DNA of 58,643 nucleotides, taken from positions 1 to 58,643 of the forward strand of contig NZ_QOLB01000133.1 of assembly GCF_003333265.1 (NCBI RefSeq), read 5' to 3'. Shown one piece after another: positions 57,017 through 58,643 of this stretch (position 1 is its first letter; each line of letters begins with the position of its first letter). A program made the position numbers and the translations under genes. The stretch comes from Candidatus Halocynthiibacter alkanivorans (GTDB taxonomy: Bacteria > Pseudomonadota > Alphaproteobacteria > Rhodobacterales > Rhodobacteraceae). The notes under the pieces were generated by a model. It had not been told where the DNA came from and did not search any database. It worked only from the letters and a program-made list of their open reading frames with translations.

Positions 57017-57708
57017 ATTCCAATCAACTTGCGCCGCAGCGGCTCATTTTCGCGCAGTTCTTGTGCCGGGCCTTCATGGATGATCCGGCCGCGGTCCATC
57101 ACATAGACCCGGTCCGAGACCTCCAGCGCCGCCAGCGCATTTTGCTCAACAATCAACACCGCGATGCCTTCGTTTTTCAAACGCGTCACGGTTCGCAGAA
57201 CGTCCTGTACAATCTTCGGGGCCAGGCCCTGGCTGGGTTCATCAAGCAGCACCAGACCGGGGGACCCCAGCAAAGCGCGTGAGATCGCCACCATCTGCAT
57301 TTCACCGCCCGACAGGTTTTCGCATTCGCGGGTCATCAGGTATTCAAGCGCCGAGAAAATGCCGAACACATCGTCGATATCCCACGATTTGAAACGGGTT
57401 TTTTTGACGCCGATCTGCAAGTTGCGCGCCACGGTCAGCGACGGAAAAATTCTGCGGTCATCGGGCACCCAGCCAATGCCCATAAGGGCAATCTTATGGG
57501 TCTCTGTGCGCGTGATATCCTTGCCGTCAAAACTTATGCGACCGCTGCGCGGTGGGGTAAGACCCAGGATCGAGCGCAGGGTTGTGGTTTTGCCTGCCCC
57601 GTTCGGGCCAAGCAACGAGACCACCTCGCCCTCATTCACCCGGATTGAAGAGCCGAACAACGCCTGGGTTTCACCGTAGTAGGTTTCGATATTTGCGACG
57701 TCGAGCAT
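57013..57708 (-). CDS. livF: LivF-like ABC transporter ATPase
   Basis: This 231-residue protein has the LivF type layout: Walker A GPNGAGKTT, signature LSGGEMQMVAISRAL, Walker B LVLLDEPSQGLAP, switch LIVEQNA. The start was placed at ATG 57708, which overlaps livG by one base (TGATG); the ORF extends 12 codons further upstream, into livG. Together with livG and livM it forms a hydrophobic amino-acid type transporter, here probably for a sugar or aldonate given the operon. Confidence 0.93.
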   Translation of the reverse strand: MLDVANIETYYGETQALFGSSIRVNEGEVVSLLGPNGAGKTTTLRSILGLTPPRSGRISFDGKDITRTETHKIALMGIGWVPDDRRIFPSLTVARNLQIGVKKTRFKSWDIDDVFGIFSALEYLMTRECENLSGGEMQMVAISRALLGSPGLVLLDEPSQGLAPKIVQDVLRTVTRLKNEGIAVLIVEQNALAALEVSDRVYVMDRGRIIHEGPAQELRENEPLRRKLIGM

Positions 57709-58451
57709 CAGGCCACCTCTCCGAGGGCAGAGCGCTGCACCCATTTGTTTGATTGCAATTCGCCCGGCGTTCCTTCGGCAATCACCTGCCCCCAGTGGAT
57801 CACCGAAATTTTGTCGGCCAGCTCGAACAGGAACCGCATGTCATGTTCGATCATCACGATGGTATATTTGCTGCGCAGCGTGTTGATCAGCGCAGCGAGC
57901 TGCCGGGTTGCCTCAGCGCCAAGCCCCGAGGTTGGTTCATCAAGGAAAACGATGCGCGGTTTGGCTGCCAGGGCCACGCCAATCTCCAGTGCGCGGCGAT
58001 TGCCGTAAGACAATGACTGGGACGGCGCCCATTCCTGCCCCAGCAGACCAACCTGGTCGAGCACCTCTAGCGCTTGTTCCAGCAGGTCCCGGTCGTCGAA
58101 CACTGACCGCGTGGCTTGGGCAAACCGGCGTCTGAAGTCCGGCAGCGCCAGGATGATGTTTTCAATCACCGAGCTGTCGTCAAACAGGTTCATCAACTGG
58201 AAAGACCGCGAGACACCCATGCGGGCAATCCTTTGTGGTGCCTTGCCGGTGATGTCCTGCCCGTCAAACAGAATACGGCCGCGGGTGGGTTTGTGGTGAC
58301 CGGTCAGGCAATGAAAACAAGTGGTTTTTCCGGCCCCGTTTGGCCCCATGATGCCGCTGACCTGCCCCTCTTCAAAAGACAGGGAAATGTCTTCCAGAAC
58401 CACGCGTGAGCCGAAGCGTTTGTGAATGCTATGTGCTTCAAACAGCGCCAT
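57708..58451 (-). CDS. livG: LivG-like ABC transporter ATPase
   Basis: The 247-residue ATPase has Walker A GPNGAGKTT, the LivG-type signature SQSLSYGNRRALEIGVAL, Walker B IVFLDEPTSGLG and switch MIEHDMRFL. Its ATG overlaps the livM 3' end by 14 bp. The protein is of usual length. Confidence 0.94.
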   Translation of the reverse strand: MALFEAHSIHKRFGSRVVLEDISLSFEEGQVSGIMGPNGAGKTTCFHCLTGHHKPTRGRILFDGQDITGKAPQRIARMGVSRSFQLMNLFDDSSVIENIILALPDFRRRFAQATRSVFDDRDLLEQALEVLDQVGLLGQEWAPSQSLSYGNRRALEIGVALAAKPRIVFLDEPTSGLGAEATRQLAALINTLRSKYTIVMIEHDMRFLFELADKISVIHWGQVIAEGTPGELQSNKWVQRSALGEVA

Positions 58452-58643
58452 TTTTGCTCTCCTCCGCGGTTTTAACCGGCAGGTCTTTCAACGTTACCGC
58501 ACTGTTTTTTCCAAGCCCGGCAAGCGCTCCGGCCAGACCTTCTGGTTTGAACATCACCATGATCACGAACATCAGCCCGTACCACAGCAACCAGGTCTCG
58601 GTGATCGCCCCCAATACGTCCCGGGCAATGAAATAGAGGATCA
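58438..58643 (-). CDS. livM: LivM-like permease, C-terminal end only
   Basis: The visible 67 residues include ILYFIARDVLGAI, the membrane-spanning TWLLWYGLMFVIMVMF and the KPEGLAGAL tail of LivM permeases. The gene runs off the right edge of the window. Its stop lies inside livG. livH and the binding protein should lie further to the right. Confidence 0.85.
   Translation of the reverse strand, partial: ILYFIARDVLGAITETWLLWYGLMFVIMVMFKPEGLAGALAGLGKNSAVTLKDLPVKTAEESKNGAV

Noticed and set aside
1-58643. CRISPR array
   Set aside because: No regularly spaced repeats with unique spacers were seen; the only arrays are short tandem units.

Overview
The window looks like chromosomal DNA of an alphaproteobacterium of the Rhodobacterales (Roseobacter-like). 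This rests on gene content and protein character rather than on any marker RNA: a large RpoD next to DnaG, the nrdR-ribD / ribE neighbourhood, DUF3572 beside PleD, TadE/TadG genes, and a Tpa-TauR-Xsc taurine locus. The DNA is GC-rich and most of it is densely coding.

Layout. 1-1012: a small membrane protein between three copies of a short double-hairpin repeat. 1013-8090: riboflavin genes (ribE, ribD) and nrdR enclosing a three-gene capsule block (kpsS-like, wza/kpsD-like, kpsC). 8242-15119: a soluble chemoreceptor-type signalling protein, a YjbQ protein, a dienelactone hydrolase, then rpoD and dnaG. 15399-18213: a TadG/TadE operon. 18286-24738: a membrane protein, a TetR regulator, a small lipoprotein, then hom, glpX, a cysteine hydrolase and recJ. 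24812-25175: two tRNA-Glu(UUC) genes, each with its own promoter. 25371-30562: a signalling block with a MarR regulator, an HNOBA-GGDEF diguanylate cyclase paired with an H-NOX protein that has lost its heme ligands, a HAD phosphatase, DUF3572 and PleD.

30772-46361 is an accessory catabolic region for organosulfonates. A PhyH dioxygenase and a divergent LysR gene lie beside a TauABC-type transporter. A second LysR gene, a HpsN/HisD-type dehydrogenase and a DegT-type aminotransferase follow, then tpa, tauR, xsc and ackA. Taurine would be transaminated to sulfoacetaldehyde (Tpa), cleaved by Xsc to sulfite and acetyl phosphate, and the acetyl phosphate used by AckA to make ATP. Paired direct repeats lie about 90 bp upstream of both tpa and xsc and probably mark TauR operators.

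46385-49322 is a decayed island: a heptanucleotide repeat array, an IS3-type transposase remnant, a frameshifted MarR gene and a Bcr/CflA efflux gene with two frameshifts. A DUF1194 protein follows. 50288-58643 is a tightly coupled minus-strand operon: a branched-chain-type ABC transporter (livM end, livG, livF), a third ATPase without a signature motif, a cupin, a Gfo/Idh/MocA oxidoreductase, an SDR, an IlvD/Edd sugar-acid dehydratase, an aldehyde dehydrogenase and an HpaI-type aldolase. The enzymes fit a non-phosphorylative sugar or aldonate pathway ending in aldol cleavage and aldehyde oxidation.

The strongest leads are the H-NOX protein lacking the heme-binding residues but kept beside its diguanylate cyclase, the ABC ATPase missing its helical domain and LSGGQ motif, and the LysR-HpsN-DegT module inside the taurine locus.
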